NCBI GenBank assembly: GCA_038501785.1 | Contig: JBAMJR010000098.1 | Coordinates: 82,824 to 146,823 of the forward strand | DNA length: 64,000 nt | Reading direction: 5' to 3' | Source: Myoxocephalus aenaeus | Taxonomy: Eukaryota; Chordata; Actinopteri; Perciformes; Cottidae | In this document: piece by piece, positions 12,001 to 21,009 of the stretch | How the letters are laid out: each line of letters begins with the position of its first letter | Numbering within the stretch: position 1 is the first letter of the stretch | The notes under the pieces: model-generated | What the model was told of the DNA's origin: nothing | What the model saw: only the letters and a program-made list of their open reading frames with translations | Database searches by the model: none | Translations under genes and position numbers: made by a program

Positions 12001-15000
12001 CAAGCTCTCCCAGCTGCACGTGCCCGACTCCACCTGCAGGTGGATCACAGACTTCCTGACTGACAGGAAGCAGCACGTGAAGCTGGGGAAACACGTCCCA
12101 GGCTCTCGGACCACCAGCACCGGTTCCCCCCAAGGCTGCGTTCTTTCCCCTCTGCTCTTCTCGCTGTACACCAACAGCTGCACCTCCAGTCACCAGTCCG
12201 TCAAGCTCCTGAAGTTCGCGGATGACACCACCCTCATTGGACTCATCTCTGGTGGGGACGAGTCCGCCTACAGGTGGGAGACTGACCACCTGGAGACCTG
12301 GTGCAGCCAGAACAACCTGGAGCTCAACGCTCTGAAGACAGTGGAGATGGTTGTGGACTTCAGAAAGAACGCAGCCCCACCCGCCCCTCTCATCCTGTGT
12401 GACTCCCCCGTCGACGCTGTGGAGTCCTTCCGCTTCCTGGGCTCCATCATTTCCCAGGACCTCAAGTGGGAGCTGAACATCAGCTCCATCACCAAGAAGG
12501 CCCAGCAGAGGATGTTCTTCCTGAGGCAGCTGAAGAAGTTCAACCTGCCGATGAAAATGATGGTGCACTTCTACACTGCCATCGTTGAGTCCATCCTCTG
12601 CTCCTCCAGCACCGTCTGGTACTCTGCAGCCACTGCCAAGGACAAGGCCAGGCTGCAGCGCATCATCCGCTCTGCTGAGAGGGTGATTGGCTGTAATCTG
12701 CCATCCCTCCAGGACTTGTTCGCCTCCAGGACTCTGAGGCGAGCTAGGAAGATTGCAGCTGACCCCTCTCACCCTGGACATATCCTGTTGAGTCCCTCTC
12801 CTCTGGCAGGAGGCTGAGGTCCATCAGGACCAAGACCTCACGCCACACAAACAGTTTCTTCCCGTCAGCAGTCGGGCTCATCAATGGGGCTCGGGTCCCC
12901 CACTGACTGTCTCTGTCACCCCCAGCTATTTTAATTTTTAATTTTTAATTTTTAATTTTTAACTCTTAATTTTTATTTTCTCTTCTTTATTTTTATTTCT
13001 CTTTACCATTCACTCCTCTGCACACCGCATACTTAAACACTCGTCACTTTAACATACACTTTAACTTAAATACACATGTCACTTTAACGTACATTCACAT
13101 TAACGTATCTGTTGACTGAGCACTTTCCTATCTTACACATATTTTAATACCAATTGCACTGTTTTCGTTGATTGTTGATTGTTGTTTGTCTCGTCTAACG
13201 TCCCATGTCCATGTCCAATGTATGCACCTTCCGCCTCAAAAAATTCCTCGTTTGTGTGAAAACATTCCTGGCTAATAAACGGTTTCTGTTTCTGATTCTG
13301 ATTCTGATTCTAATTATTTGGTTGTTTACTTGGTTGGTTAAAGTTTTGCTGAATATATGAATTTGTTCACACAAAATAGAATACACGTTCTGTGTGAACC
13401 AATGAAAGGAGTTGAGTCCTGAGGTCATTATTTATAATCTGATCCAGGACCCTGAAGTGAAGAAGAGCCTGTCTTGCCTCAGAGAGTCTTTCGGCGAACT
13501 CAGTAACAGCTACACCACGGCTCTGCTGGCGTACGTCTTCACCCTAGCAGGAGACATGGAGGCCCGAGCTCACCTTCTGAAGCACCTGGACTCGGTCGCC
13601 ATACAACAAGGTGAGTAGGGAGGCCCCCCGGAACTCTGCTCTAAAGGGGAACCGGTTCTACATGAGGAAAAACCCAGAGGATTGATGAGGTCCGGAGGTA
13701 ACGTTAGTGACGTCATACGGAGTCTGATCACAAGATGAGGGCTAATCAATGAGAGATAATCACTGAGATCATTGATGAGCTGAGAATAAAGTTCAAAGGT
13801 TTAGAACTCAAGAAAGACATTTTGTTTACATTAGTGCTGTCATATTAGCGCGTTATTAACGGCGTTAACGCAAACCAATTTTAACGCCGTCAATTTTATT
13901 AACGGCGTTAACGCATTTTAATTTTTCAATTATTTTTTTTCCGCGAGCACCACGCCGGATGTAGCTCAACCGGAAGCAAAACAATAGGCACGCCGTTCGG
14001 GCTTGGAAGCTAGGCTAACGTTACGGTTTGAAATGAATGAATGGTGAGCGCGATACGGCAAAATGAATGATATTCAGTGAACTGAGAACAGGTGCGCGTG
14101 CCAGAAGGGAGCGCGAGTGAACACATTGAACACAGCAGGAGAGAACGCAACGTTAGCCAGCTAGCTAAAGCTCCGGTGGAAAATGATTAGCTTAAGCCGT
14201 GTTCACACGGCATAACGCTGCCGTTTTTGAGGAGGTAGATTTTGAGGTGAGGGGACTGACAAGGCAGAAGGTAAAGTGGTCCACCGTATCAATAAGCAGA
14301 CCTGCCAACCTGTACGCAATTTGCGTAGCAGATACGCATTTTGACGTCAAAGTACGCTGGTAAAAATTCGTCTAAAATTAATTTTAGACTAATTGACCAG
14401 CACACATTATATGCAATGCAATATAATGCATGACGAGTATTTAATGACTTATCAATATATAGGTTATATATCAAGGTTGGCAGGTCTGAATAAGGCTAAA
14501 CTAGAAGTTAACACCAATACAAACATTATTTTTGCAGAATGAGTGTGTTAGGGGAGAAGGATGCAGCCATTGTTAAACAGCTGGATAGAAATGCAGCTGG
14601 AACTGGTCGTGGCTAAAACTGGAAGGCAAGGTCTCAATAAAAGGGCAAGAGGTGTCCTTTCATCTAGGAGATGTATTCTCCAAAATCAACAGGCAGGGAT
14701 TCGCCAGATGCATTCTCTGCATCAAAGATATAAATGATGCTAACAAAGGCAGCCATGCTCTCCCTTACCACATTGTGCCTCATATACTGTAAATGTTAGA
14801 CCAGTGACAGGCTGGCATGAAATGGCTTGCATAATACTTAGTAAGGAGGCCATAATAATTTTTGACTCATGGCTGAAGTTAAGTTTCTCCAGCTCTCCCC
14901 AGGTTGGCAAAAAAAACATCTCAAAATGCATCAGATTGATGCTTTAAAATATGGAATATTTAAATGTTTCTTACGGGGGAGCATGCCCCCGAACCCCCCT

Positions 15001-18000
15001 AGAGGGGTAATATCCTTCTCACCTTTTTCACCCCTGACCCGTTTTCATGCCTGGTGCACTCTATAATTTTATTTTGTAAACCCTTGTTTACCTGAAATGT
15101 GCAGTGATTTTATTTTGTACCGCCTTGTTTGGCAGTTGTTTTTCAATAAAATAAAGCAAGCCAATCCACTTTTTCATGTTGATAAGAGCATTAAAATGCA
15201 AAAAAAAAAATTGCGATTAATTGCGATTAATCGCGAGTTAACTATGACATAAATGCGATTAATCGCGATTAAATATTTTAATCGCTTGACAGCACTAGTT
15301 TACATACAAGAATAATAATGAAATGTGGATTCCTTCCTTCATTTAATGTATTTTTTTCACAATATAATCAAAAAGAACCAATAAGAGTATTGATAAGAGT
15401 TCTAGTATCCATAAACTTACTGTTTACTGTTTTACTGTTTATTCATATATTACTTGACTTACTTGATTTTGATCTTTTATTTACTTGGCAATGCTGCTGT
15501 AATCCTGTAATTTCCCCACTGCGGGACTAATAAAGGATTATCTTATTTTATCTCTTATCCTAGTGATACCCGTCCCTGATGGAGAGTCGTCCTCCTGGAG
15601 GAAATCCCTCTGGTCTAATCGCTGTGAATGTAGTTGAACTTGTTTGTTTTACGGCTGTTTTCAGGAGGTTTCCTCCACTGGGCTCAGACGGCATCAGACA
15701 CGTCGGCCTCTCTCTCCGTGGAGATCAGCTCCTACGTCCTGCTGGCTAAACTCAGCGCCTCTCCGACCACTGAAGACCTGGGCTACGCCGCCCGCATCGT
15801 CAGGTGGCTGGCCAGCCAGCAGAACCACTACGGCGGCTTCTCCTCCACACAGGTAGGAAAGACAGGACCGTACAGATGGACGGGGAGGTGGGACTCCTGC
15901 TTGTTAAAGCTGCTGCATGCATCAACAAAAGCAAATACATTGAAGCACATGAAGATCTCTTTGTTCTTGTGTGTTGTAGGACACAGTGGTGGCTCTTCAG
16001 GCTCTGGCTCTCTACTCCGCTCTGGTGTTCAGTCCCGGAGGTTCGAGCACGGTGACGGTCCAGTCTCCCAGTGGCCAGCTGACGTTTGAGGTGAACCAGA
16101 ACAACAAGCTGCTCTACCAGGAGACGGAGCTGCAGGACACAACAGGGAAGTTCAGCCTGGAGGTGAAGGGCACGACGTGCGCTGTGATGCAGGTCAGTGG
16201 TCACCACGTGCACGCCCACAAACACTCCTGATGTAACCTCAGATTATACAAACCTACGCTTGATTTAATAAAAAAATTAGACATTATGCCCTAAACCCAC
16301 ACAGCAAATACCTTTTGATGCCAACATTTTTCTCCAAAGTAATAGCCAATGGCTCCAATGGGTTCAATGGGTTCAATGGCTCCATTGGCTCCAATGGCTT
16401 CAATGGCTCCAATGGCTTCAATGACTCCAATAGCTCCAATGGCTCCATTGGCTCCATTGGCTCCAAAATGGCTCCATTGGCTTAAATTGCTCCATTGAAT
16501 CCAATGGCTCAAATGGCTCCAGTGGTTTTAATGGCTTCAATGACTCTATTGGTTTAAATGGCTCCATTGGCTCCATTTGCTTCAATGGCTTCAATGGCTC
16601 CAATAGCTCCAATTCTGAGTAAAATAAATTCCTGAGATTCTTGTTCGTGGATATTAAACCTCCCTTGTGCACCTCTTTCTCAGATTTCTCTTCACTATAA
16701 CATCCCGCCTCCCGCCGATGTCACTACTCTCGGTGTTGAGGTCACACCAAAGGCCATTTGCACCAGCAAAAGACCCAAAATCTCTCTGATGATCAAGACC
16801 CTGTGAGTATTCAGCAAGCAGATCCACATTACAGAAGAACACCGATGCATCTACCAGCTTGAACTCAGTAGCTGCTGGTGGACGTACGAGGTAGAAATGT
16901 TTATAATTTGGTCGCAGGTTAACGTAAAGTTTTTATTATGCTTGTATTACAGATACAGAGGAGAGGAGAACACTACCAACATGGTGATCCTGGATATCAA
17001 AATGCTCTCTGGGTTTGTCCCAGACCCAGAGTCTCTGAAGAGCGTGAGTTATTACATTAACGTTCACCTTCAGGGTTCATCCACACGACTCTGTTTGCTC
17101 TCTGTCCAGACCATAGTCTGTTCATACGGAGTGGACGTAGTGGTTGTGATGTCACTCAGGGGTTTGTGGGTGTTTTGAAGGCTTGTGGGGAGGTTTGTGT
17201 GGATGTAGCCTCAGTAGAAATGTTAAAGTGTTCAGCTGTTGTTGATGACTGTCGTCTCCTCGCAGCTCAAACGTGCCGTGCTGGTGGATCGAGTGGAACA
17301 GAACGGGGATCACGTCCTGGTGTACATCGAGGAGGTGAGAGGAGAACCCACAGCCAGGAGAACCAGAGGCGACGCTCTCCTAGAGTCGATACTCACGGTG
17401 TCGTCTGTTTCTCTTCTCTCAACAGTTGGCAAAGGACACGCCCATCTTTTACAAGTTAGACCTCATACAGGAGCTCCACGTGCAGAACCTGAAGCCGGCC
17501 GTGGTCAAGATCTACGACTACTACCAGCCGAGTAAGACCTGAAGAACCAACGACCTCAGAGTATTGACTCCTAGCAGTGCATGTGTTGATCAATCTCTCT
17601 TCCTCTTCTCTCAGGTGACCAGGACGACACAGAATACTCCTCCCCTTGTGTCGCAGGTAAACATCCTGTCACTACATACGGAAGAAGCACCGCTTAAAAT
17701 GTTTTATTTTACAATATAATACGGGTCGATCAAATCAAGCATTCTGATTGGTTGAGAGTGAGTCACGGGGTGTATTTTATTCAGCCATAAAGTACTGTAC
17801 AGCCTGTTTACATTTAGAGTGTTCCATATCAGTGCGCACTTAAAATAACAGGTAGATCTAAATTGCGCAACCGTTAGTTGTCATTTCAAACTTGACAGTT
17901 ACCAAACATGTTTCGTGTAAACTTTGATATTTTGGGGGGTGAATAATGTATCTGTGGTCGCAGTTCCTGCTGTACAGTCAAACATTGATACGGCTCACCA

Positions 18001-18737
18001 TCAGGAGAGCAGATAACGCTCTGAGAGCAGACTAGTTAGCGGGGAGCGAGTGCATAAAACCGGAAATTAAGATGAGGAATGAAAAGGGTTTGATCACAAA
18101 ATGGTGATAATTTCCAGTGAGAGATAATTACGTCGGTAATTTCCCGACGCGAGGCGAGTTCTCTAAACATCATGGAGGAGAAAAATGACGGAGAAAAGAC
18201 GGACAGAAGCAGCGAGAGCACTTCTTTACATCGGTGGCTGAGTGTCATCCTCCAGCCTGCTTTCAACCGGCCAGGCAGTCAGTTTTTTAGTCCTGTAAGT
18301 GTATGCCGCCATACACATAAGGGACTATTTTCTCTGTCGCTGAAATGCAATACACAACGTTTGGTGGCTACAACTATTTTGTGCTGAAAGGCAGCTTACT
18401 ATTACTATTTATAAAGTCGCAGGTACCCGTATTATAAAAGCAATAAGGTACTCGAGGCAGTACTGTATCTACAATAATGTACTGTTCAAGGGTTTGCCGT
18501 TCAACACCCTTGAACAGTACATTATTGACGATACAGTACTGCCTCTCATACCTTATTGCTTAAATATAAAACGTAATTTAGACAAAAACATTTTCATAGC
18601 AACCTCAAAAAGTGTCCACAACCTTTTGGAAATAAATTAATAGATTATTATAAATGTGGCAATTTTTTAATTAACAATCACATTAGGAAACAGCTAATGT
18701 GATTGTTTTTTTTTTTATTGTATGTTTTGCAGGTTGA
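1..18737 (+). CDS. a2m: Alpha-2-macroglobulin copy 1, exons 11-36 (5' part lies outside the window)
   Basis: Secreted broad-spectrum protease inhibitor of plasma that traps proteases after bait cleavage. Exons, numbered by copy 2: 1-51, 548-775, 1948-2008, 2112-2257, 3141-3290, 3512-3655, 3762-3867, 3976-4141, 4981-5206, 7161-7287, 7369-7490, 7574-7625, 8112-8195, 8504-8680, 8818-8893, 8970-9126, 9403-9477, 13448-13610, 15665-15852, 15980-16192, 16684-16802, 16953-17043, 17266-17334, 17426-17531, 17615-17656, 18733-18737. All junctions are GT-AG and in phase. The 3,144 coding bases give 1,047 residues and TGA, with no internal stop. It carries PYGCGEQNM, FFPETWIWDL before the TED half, and the C-terminal DLKPAVVKIYDYY-type signature (here NLKPAVVKIYDYY). 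Introns hold copy-specific insertions: a Harbinger MITE, SINE, solo LTR, LINE, hAT element and fold-back element. It is probably functional; exons 1-10 cannot be judged. Confidence 0.93.
807..1446. mobile_element. Harbinger-type MITE in A2M copy 1 intron 12
   Basis: 640-bp insertion bounded by the inverted ends TACTGCGTTCACACC and GGTGAACGCAGCA and by 3-bp TAA target repeats (804-806, 1447-1449). Copy 2 keeps the uninterrupted site TCTCTAATGGAGACAAC near 37,812. TAA (TWA) duplications and TGCGTTCACACC-like ends suggest PIF/Harbinger. There is no transposase. Confidence 0.75.
2625..2812 (+). mobile_element. tRNA-derived SINE in A2M copy 1 intron 14
   Basis: GTGGCTCAGTGGTTAGCA resembles an A box and GGTTCAAACCCC at about 2,674 a B box. 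It is followed by the fish SINE core TCCTTGAGCAAGACACTTAA and a tail with AAGTCGCTTTGGACTAAATG. It is absent from the copy 2 intron. It is not a tRNA gene, as no cloverleaf closes. Confidence 0.7.
3762..4141 (+). CDS. a2m: A2M copy 1 bait-region exons 17 and 18
   Basis: Exon 17 (3762-3867) starts with NVGMKMATNLLIRVPSCVQY and ends with a repeated GYGGYG. Exon 18 (3976-4141) continues RRHYMYNSVPGVARME, then a Met-rich stretch, then SSSSDDSPIETVRTFFPE. This segment links MG6 to the FFPETWIWDL motif and is the exposed bait that target proteases cut. It holds basic (RR, R), aromatic and Met/Val residues. Relative to copy 2, exon 17 has 9 extra bases (a duplicated GGATATGGC) and exon 18 has 36 extra. 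Phases remain compatible (106 and 166 bases). Confidence 0.88.
4290..4800. mobile_element. Degenerate Harbinger-family insertion in A2M copy 1 intron 18
   Basis: TGCTTTCACACCAAAAGCG start, GCGAATGACGC 10-bp repeats (4,368-4,412) and an internal segment ATAATATTATGAACCCAGA shared with 807-1446 and 38246-39748. A related but rearranged block is at 42,458-42,912 in copy 2, so this insertion probably predates the duplication. Confidence 0.5.
4801..4900. repeat. TTAAAGCTGCATTCTCTCTC repeat, about 1.3 units, copy 1
   Basis: One unit of an approximately 76-bp fish repeat (GACCACCAGGGGGAGACTCC...TAGAAGTCAATGCTTCAT) plus the start of the next. Copy 2 has about 2.3 units at 43,175-43,350. Confidence 0.55.
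5225..5276. repeat. 18-bp tandem repeat in intron 19
   Basis: Three units of ACTGATGCTAACRCGCAG just after the exon 19 donor. They are also present in copy 2 at 43,678-43,728, with the CACGC/CGCGC variants in a different order. Confidence 0.6.
5474..5887. mobile_element. Solo LTR in A2M copy 1 intron 19
   Basis: 414-bp insertion with TGTTAGGG...GGCGTAACA ends (TG...CA, short inverted repeat TGTTA/TAACA) and 5-bp flanks TGTAT / CGTAT. The empty site survives in copy 2 near 43,915 (CACCTCCGCATCGTCTCAGATG). Size, ends and 5-bp target repeat fit a gypsy- or ERV-type solo LTR. Confidence 0.7.
6018..6640 (-). mobile_element. LINE 3' UTR fragment in A2M copy 1 intron 19
   Basis: TTGCCTCGGAGGGCTTTACA, TGTCCCGGGACCTCACATCG and CCCCGGATGGACAGAAGCAA match the segment at 21,010-21,800, which there follows a LINE reverse-transcriptase 3' end. 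The tail (complement of AATTAAATTAACATCAATTTA) points to the minus strand. There is no coding part here. Confidence 0.6.
6680..7115 (-). mobile_element. L1/Tx1-like LINE ORF2 3' end
   Basis: The minus-strand reading at 6,889-7,107 contains YITRKTILKFWIS, STDDWYKGILEVLPLEKLT and FVKTWKPIIDMV, typical of the extreme C-terminus of L1-group ORF2 proteins. It is 5'-truncated, with an AT-rich 3' tail to about 6,680. It is absent from copy 2. Confidence 0.6.
8504..8680 (+). CDS. a2m: A2M copy 1 exon 24: thioester site
   Basis: Encodes the start of the thioester domain. GCGEQN is at 8560-8577 inside RMPYGCGEQNMALLAPNIY. The Cys and Gln side chains form the internal thioester that becomes reactive after bait cleavage and binds the trapped protease. 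The sequence is identical to copy 2 in this motif. The exon is 177 bases, phase 1 at both ends, with donor GTGCGT. Downstream, exon 26 ends with ...LFNNRMK, placing Asn where complement C3 has its catalytic His; this fits the A2M branch rather than the C3 branch (alignment by eye). Confidence 0.93.
9592..9842. mobile_element. TAGGGTGACCAGACGTCC-type repeat
   Basis: Begins TAGGGTGACCAGACGTCCTC and shares its first 90 bases with the MITE at 34,920-35,161. It is interrupted downstream by poly-C and the LINE. Confidence 0.5.
9843..9887. repeat. Poly-C tract
   Basis: About 45 bases of C with two A interruptions directly upstream of the LINE. Length is likely to be unreliable in assembly. Confidence 0.8.
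9889..13311 (+). mobile_element. Near-full-length L2/Rex-like LINE in A2M copy 1 intron 27
   Basis: Inserted in the same orientation as the host gene and absent from copy 2. Coding starts at ATG 9,941 (AAGATGGCGCCG). The 3' end is a TTCTGATTCTGATTCTGATT simple tail, typical of some fish non-LTR elements. The UTR after the coding region has repeated TTTTTAATTTTTAA. Clade assignment is inference. Confidence 0.8.
9941..12817 (+). pseudogene. LINE ORF2: AP endonuclease and reverse transcriptase, one frameshift
   Basis: 958 residues are open. The endonuclease spans residues about 100-310: GIFLSNVRSLCNKLDEL, FTETWL, GGGICFYLN, LGDFNKG (255) and NSDHAMV (305). The reverse transcriptase spans about 600-850: NDYRPVALTSVV, DPLQFAYRANRSVDDA, LFVDFSSAFNTI, GSPQGCVLSPLLFSLY and the catalytic FADDTTLIG (759-762). 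A single-base loss near 12,790 shifts the frame, so this reading ends at 12,817. The original frame stays open to a TGA at 12,904-12,906. The enzyme makes and inserts LINE cDNA; this copy is nearly intact and therefore young. Confidence 0.85.
13832..15297. mobile_element. hAT-type non-autonomous element in A2M copy 1 intron 28
   Basis: 1,466 bp with inverted ends TAGTGCTGTC / GACAGCACTA, subterminal ATTAATCGCGATTAA arrays, and an exact 8-bp target repeat GTTTACAT (13,824-13,831 and 15,298-15,305). Copy 2 retains the empty site TTTTGTTTACATACAAGAAT near 50,322. An 8-bp duplication and TAGNGCTGTC-like ends define hAT. I see no transposase. A second copy lies at 29,221-30,645. Confidence 0.88.
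14297..14488. mobile_element. Nested 192-bp MITE inside the hAT element
   Basis: Perfect terminal inverted repeats CAGACCTGCCAACC / GGTTGGCAGGTCTG flanked by AATAAG on both sides. The same nested element is at 29,668-29,856, so it entered before the host element copied itself. Confidence 0.7.
16347..16612. repeat. GGCTCCAAT 9-bp minisatellite, copy 1 intron 30
   Basis: About 30 imperfect units of GGCTYCAATG. Copy 2 has only two or three units at 51,215-51,245. Expanded after the duplication, or contracted in copy 2. Confidence 0.8.
16684..17656 (+). CDS. a2m: A2M copy 1 exons 31-35: receptor-binding domain
   Basis: Exons 16684-16802, 16953-17043, 17266-17334, 17426-17531 and 17615-17656 encode the C-terminal receptor-binding domain, recognised in mammals by LRP1 after protease trapping. 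Visible landmarks are ISLHYNIPPPAD, NMVILDIKMLSGFVPDPESL, DHVLVYIEE and NLKPAVVKIYDYYQPS, ending EYSSPCVAG and stop. Where human A2M has two receptor-binding lysines four residues apart (KPTVK), this protein reads PESLK, so only the second Lys has a counterpart. Copy 2 is the same there. Confidence 0.88.
17716..18435. mobile_element. Unclassified insertion with ATAATACGGGT inverted ends, copy 1 intron 35
   Basis: Starts ATAATACGGGTCGATC and ends TACCCGTATTAT. It is absent from copy 2, where ACAATATAAAACGTAATTTA is uninterrupted at 52,310. It includes AAGCATTCTGATTGGTTGAG. There is no clear coding region. Confidence 0.55.
18438..18561. repeat. Long hairpin (fold-back) next to the intron 35 insertion
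   Basis: Two arms of about 55 bases are nearly complementary: AAGCAATAAGGTA...GAGGCAGTACTGTATC...ACAGTACATTATT. They surround the short loop TTGCCGTTCAAC. It could form a stable RNA or cruciform. Only in copy 1. Confidence 0.75.
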
Positions 18738-18847
18738 AGAGGGAAGTGGGGTCGGTCCTGATTAACACCATGTCTACAGACAGTCATCACATATCTGCCC
18801 GTCAGTGTTCTGCTACAATCCTTTATGAAGTGAAATGCATGATGGAC

Positions 18848-18853
18848 AATAAA
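18848..18853 (+). terminator. Poly(A) signal of A2M copy 1
   Basis: AATAAA lies 111 bases after the stop codon, in GGACAATAAAGTAATGTG. The same context follows copy 2, so the 3' UTR is about 120-130 bases. A GT-rich stretch follows. Confidence 0.8.
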
Positions 18854-19530
18854 GTAATGTGATGTGAAAATGGCTCTTAAAATTGTCTTTTGTTGAACTT
18901 TTCACATCATTTCATCCCATCCCATCCCAAAATGAAGCAAGCTTTTATATTCTCCAAACAAATCCTGGCATCTCCCCCATGAAGACTCAGAAATTCTGCA
19001 AAACCAGTAAAATGTTAAACAAATGTAGGTCTCAGACATAATGTTTGAGTCACAAGGTGTGATTGGTCTCAAACCACTTTGATAAGCAAAACATGCGATA
19101 AGATTAGAGGTTTTCTAAAGAGGGTGGTGGGAAACACTACCACTTTTGTCCACAGCGGGCCGCCAGAATCCACACAAAAAAATATGTAAAATGAAATAGA
19201 GAAAAGCTGCAGTATGTCATGAGGAGGAAAATACACAACAGAGATGTATAATATTTCTCCATATTTAAGATGATGGAACGAAGCCATTAAACCCCTTAAT
19301 CGTTCAAATGCAGAAGATACATGATTTGATCTTATCATAATGATCGTAAAGTAATTTACTATAATAGTGTTGTAGCCCAATACTTTTTGTTTGTTATTGT
19401 GGTTAAATAAATGTAATTCATGGTGCTGTTAGATTGATACCAGACCGCTTCGTTTGTCTTTATGCAGGAGAGCAAACGTGCTTTTAAAGGTTAAACGCCA
19501 ACAAATATGGAGTGAAGCAGAATATTTCAT
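18854..19530. other. Duplicated 3' flank of A2M copy 1
   Basis: Non-coding. It aligns with 52,583-52,960 and then 56,398-56,545 downstream of copy 2, e.g. TACTTTTTGTTTGTTATTGT at both 19,382 and 56,402. Homology ends near GGAGTGAAGCAGAAT at 19,528 / 56,543, which marks the distal edge of the duplicated segment. Confidence 0.7.
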
Positions 19531-20274
19531 GAAATAAAATAATGTTCTGAATTCCTCAACATGTTGCTGGTTTTTATTCTCCAAGTCATCTGCAGCTTGA
19601 AGACTGATGTGTTCCCACTCACAGTTTAATAACTCTCCATTTCATTTAAATATACGTGTATTTTGTGTAGTTTCATGTCTGCTTGTGTATGTTTGTGATA
19701 AACCAGCCATTCATTACCTTGACTGGATTTTTCTCCGTTGATGAAGCTCGACTTCCTGTAGGTGGCGCTGTTGTCTTGTCTTCTTGTCATCACAGTTAGT
19801 TCTGTGATGACAAAAACTAGTGAGGTTTAGTTACCTCACTAGTTTTTGATAAATGAAGCTTTTAGTTATGGTCAATTCGAGTCTAGCTGACCACAACTAA
19901 CAGCTGTAGATTCTACACTATTCCGTTTAAATAGTCTAACTTTAGTCAGGTTAAACACCTAGCAGCCTCCAGACAACATCAGTATAAAGTGCTAAACTGT
20001 GATGAAACATGGGGAGGGACGGAGGAACATCTCGTCTTAACAAATGCATGAGTCCCTGGTTGAATTGGCTTCATAAGAAAAAGAAAAGTCTGATCCGGGA
20101 GCATCAAGACAAGCCTTTCCATCTGAGTGTGACGGCGAGCTGAGCTTCACCCTCAGGCGTTGTCATATCTAAACGATCCAGCTGTTAACGGGGAAACAAA
20201 ACTCCATGAGACCGATCTCTTGAGAGCTCTGTAAGAGTTCAAAAAACCTTGGGTGATCGTACGAAGAGAAATCC
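19531..20274. other. Intergenic, no gene seen
   Basis: No coding signal. It contains two adjacent perfect hairpins (19,784-19,813 and 19,811-19,848). The remainder looks like ordinary AT-rich spacer. Confidence 0.5.
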
Positions 20275-20760
20275 AGAATTCAATGCCTCAAATGAATTGA
20301 TCTGCAGCTGACTGTGTCAAACGGTGCCACTTGGTTTTGGTGTGGCCTCTTACCTGGAGGGCGCGTGAAGTCTTTGCAACGACTTCAAACAGCCCAAACC
20401 ACCTGGGCTCAGTCCACTTTCTCTTGTGAACTTCAAATCTTACCCAGTCACCTAGCTTGACTGATGGCATGTTCCCATCAGCTGGCACCTGGTGGGTTCC
20501 TGTAAACCTGTGAAGACAAAACTCAGAACTGATCAGATAACTTTTCAAAATGTTCTGACTCCAAATTTGGTCTCTTGAGATATCTTAGCTGATTTAGACT
20601 TCATGGTCTGATTAGCTCTCTCGACTATACCCTGTGATTGTGGGTGATTGACTGCTCCATGTGAATGTGTGATTCCTATAGCTAGCAGTGTTAGAATTTT
20701 TCAGGACTAAATGTCTTGTGGCCTTTTCACTGTGGTTGAGTTTTGCGCTGTTGTACATCA
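20275..20760 (-). pseudogene. Endogenous retrovirus integrase relic
   Basis: Minus strand. The right part shows QSQGIVERANQTMKSK, the catalytic-Glu region of a retroviral integrase. The 20,288-20,548 part shows VKLGDWVRFEVHKRKWTEPRW, resembling the C-terminal domain of gamma/epsilon-type integrases. Stops separate them and no other pol, gag or env region is recognisable next to it, so it is a dead fragment. Confidence 0.7.
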
Positions 20761-21009
20761 TCAATGGTCTCCTCCCTCCTTTTTCTGAAACAATACCGCG
20801 GATATCATGCCATTTGATTCAGAAAAATATATTTAAAAAAAAATATAGGCAAAAATATAGCAAACGATTTACTTGAACAGATGGATGCTGTCACTCGATT
20901 TACATTAGAGATGTTGTTCAAATTGGTACGGAAATATACATTAGAGGAAGAGCTCAGGCTTCTACAATATGGGGTCTTTTCCAGATAACCGGGAGACGAC
21001 ATCCTGATA

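Noticed and set aside
11588..12781. 397-residue minus-strand open reading
   Set aside because: Shadow of the LINE reverse transcriptase on the + strand.
16284..16672. Minus-strand readings with EPMEPLEP repeats
   Set aside because: Translation of the GGCTCCAAT minisatellite in an intron.
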